Positions 13,681 to 13,796 of a stretch of DNA of 13,796 nucleotides are shown piece after piece. Source of the DNA: an uncultured Erysipelotrichaceae bacterium (lineage in GTDB: Bacteria > Bacillota_I > Bacilli_A > RF39 > UBA660); NCBI GenBank assembly GCA_902796215.1, contig CADBNY010000033.1:1-13796 (forward strand), in the 5' to 3' direction. Positions within the stretch are counted from its first letter, which is position 1; each line of letters starts with the position of its first letter. The translations under genes were made by a program, and so were the position numbers. The notes under the pieces are model-generated. The model was not told the origin of the DNA. It did not search any database and saw only the letters and a program-made list of their open reading frames with translations.

Positions 13681-13796
13681 AGTCGATTATTAGAACCAAT
13701 AATAAGATGATTTAATTTTAGAGAATGTGTGGTTGGTGAAAACACTATTAAATACTTATTTATCTACTCTATAGATGGAGAAATCCCGGTTAATAC
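13681..13796 (+). promoter_or_regulatory. T-box-like tRNA-sensing leader (3' part outside window)
   Basis: The start of a probable T-box riboswitch. The distal arm of Stem I is the clearest part: AGAGA (13720-13724), then GTGT, the loop GGTTGGTGAAA and ACAC, which matches the conserved AG-bulge and GGUUGGUG apical loop. ATTTAAT (13710-13716) pairs with ATTAAAT (13747-13753), and AATAAG with CTTATT (13755-13760). Below this an internal loop holds TATCTACT (13761-13768), where the specifier codon should be, and a partly paired base (13684-13693 with 13769-13778). CCCGGTTAATAC at the edge looks like the start of a Stem III hairpin. The antiterminator T-box itself (GGTGGxACCGCG) would be past the edge, so the call is not complete. 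The regulated gene would be an aminoacyl-tRNA synthetase or amino-acid gene. Confidence 0.7.

Overview
The window comes from a very AT-rich, Gram-positive-type bacterium. The evidence is Bacillota-style ribosome binding sites (for example AAGGAGGTGATC before ssb), TTGACA/TATAAT-like and extended -10 promoters, U-tailed intrinsic terminators, a SUF set with SufU, SpoVS, a T-box-like leader, a sortase with its substrate, and two D-Ala-D-Ala carboxypeptidases. It therefore has a peptidoglycan wall. TGA is used as a stop (GNAT and Pdp genes) and Trp is TGG, so this is not a Mycoplasma-code genome. My inference is an uncultured low-GC Bacilli lineage such as RF39- or Erysipelotrichales-like gut bacteria; I cannot verify this from sequence alone.

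Layout. (1) 1-2893: the end of a suf operon, sufS (5' end outside the window), sufU and sufB, closed by a terminator. (2) 2960-4747: ssb, a very AT-rich 350-base gap, an unrecognised lipoprotein gene, then a decayed second copy of the ssb 3' end. The two ssb segments flank the lipoprotein like a recombination or insertion scar. (3) 4719-6381: a GNAT acetyltransferase translationally coupled to pyrimidine-nucleoside phosphorylase. (4) 6392-8863: a surface-display operon. It encodes a TQXA/thioester-domain protein with an LPXTG-like sorting signal (TPNTG), its likely dedicated sortase, and a five-helix membrane protein. (5) 8859-10987: two divergently transcribed D-Ala-D-Ala carboxypeptidases, a zinc VanY type (minus strand) and a serine DacF type (plus strand). 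(6) 11045-13614: a membrane-anchored SGNH-like protein that has lost the usual catalytic serine, SpoVS, and a zinc-ribbon multi-pass membrane protein. (7) 13644-13796: a promoter and the start of a T-box-like tRNA-sensing leader whose gene lies beyond the window.

How it fits together: regions 4-6 are mostly cell-envelope functions. The most interesting unit is the thioester protein/sortase/membrane protein operon. Its sortase lacks the expected arginine after the catalytic cysteine, and a terminator-like hairpin sits just after the substrate's stop codon inside the sortase reading frame. The other points worth following are the degenerate SGNH protein, the ssb scar, and the repeated placement of stop codons inside terminator hairpins.
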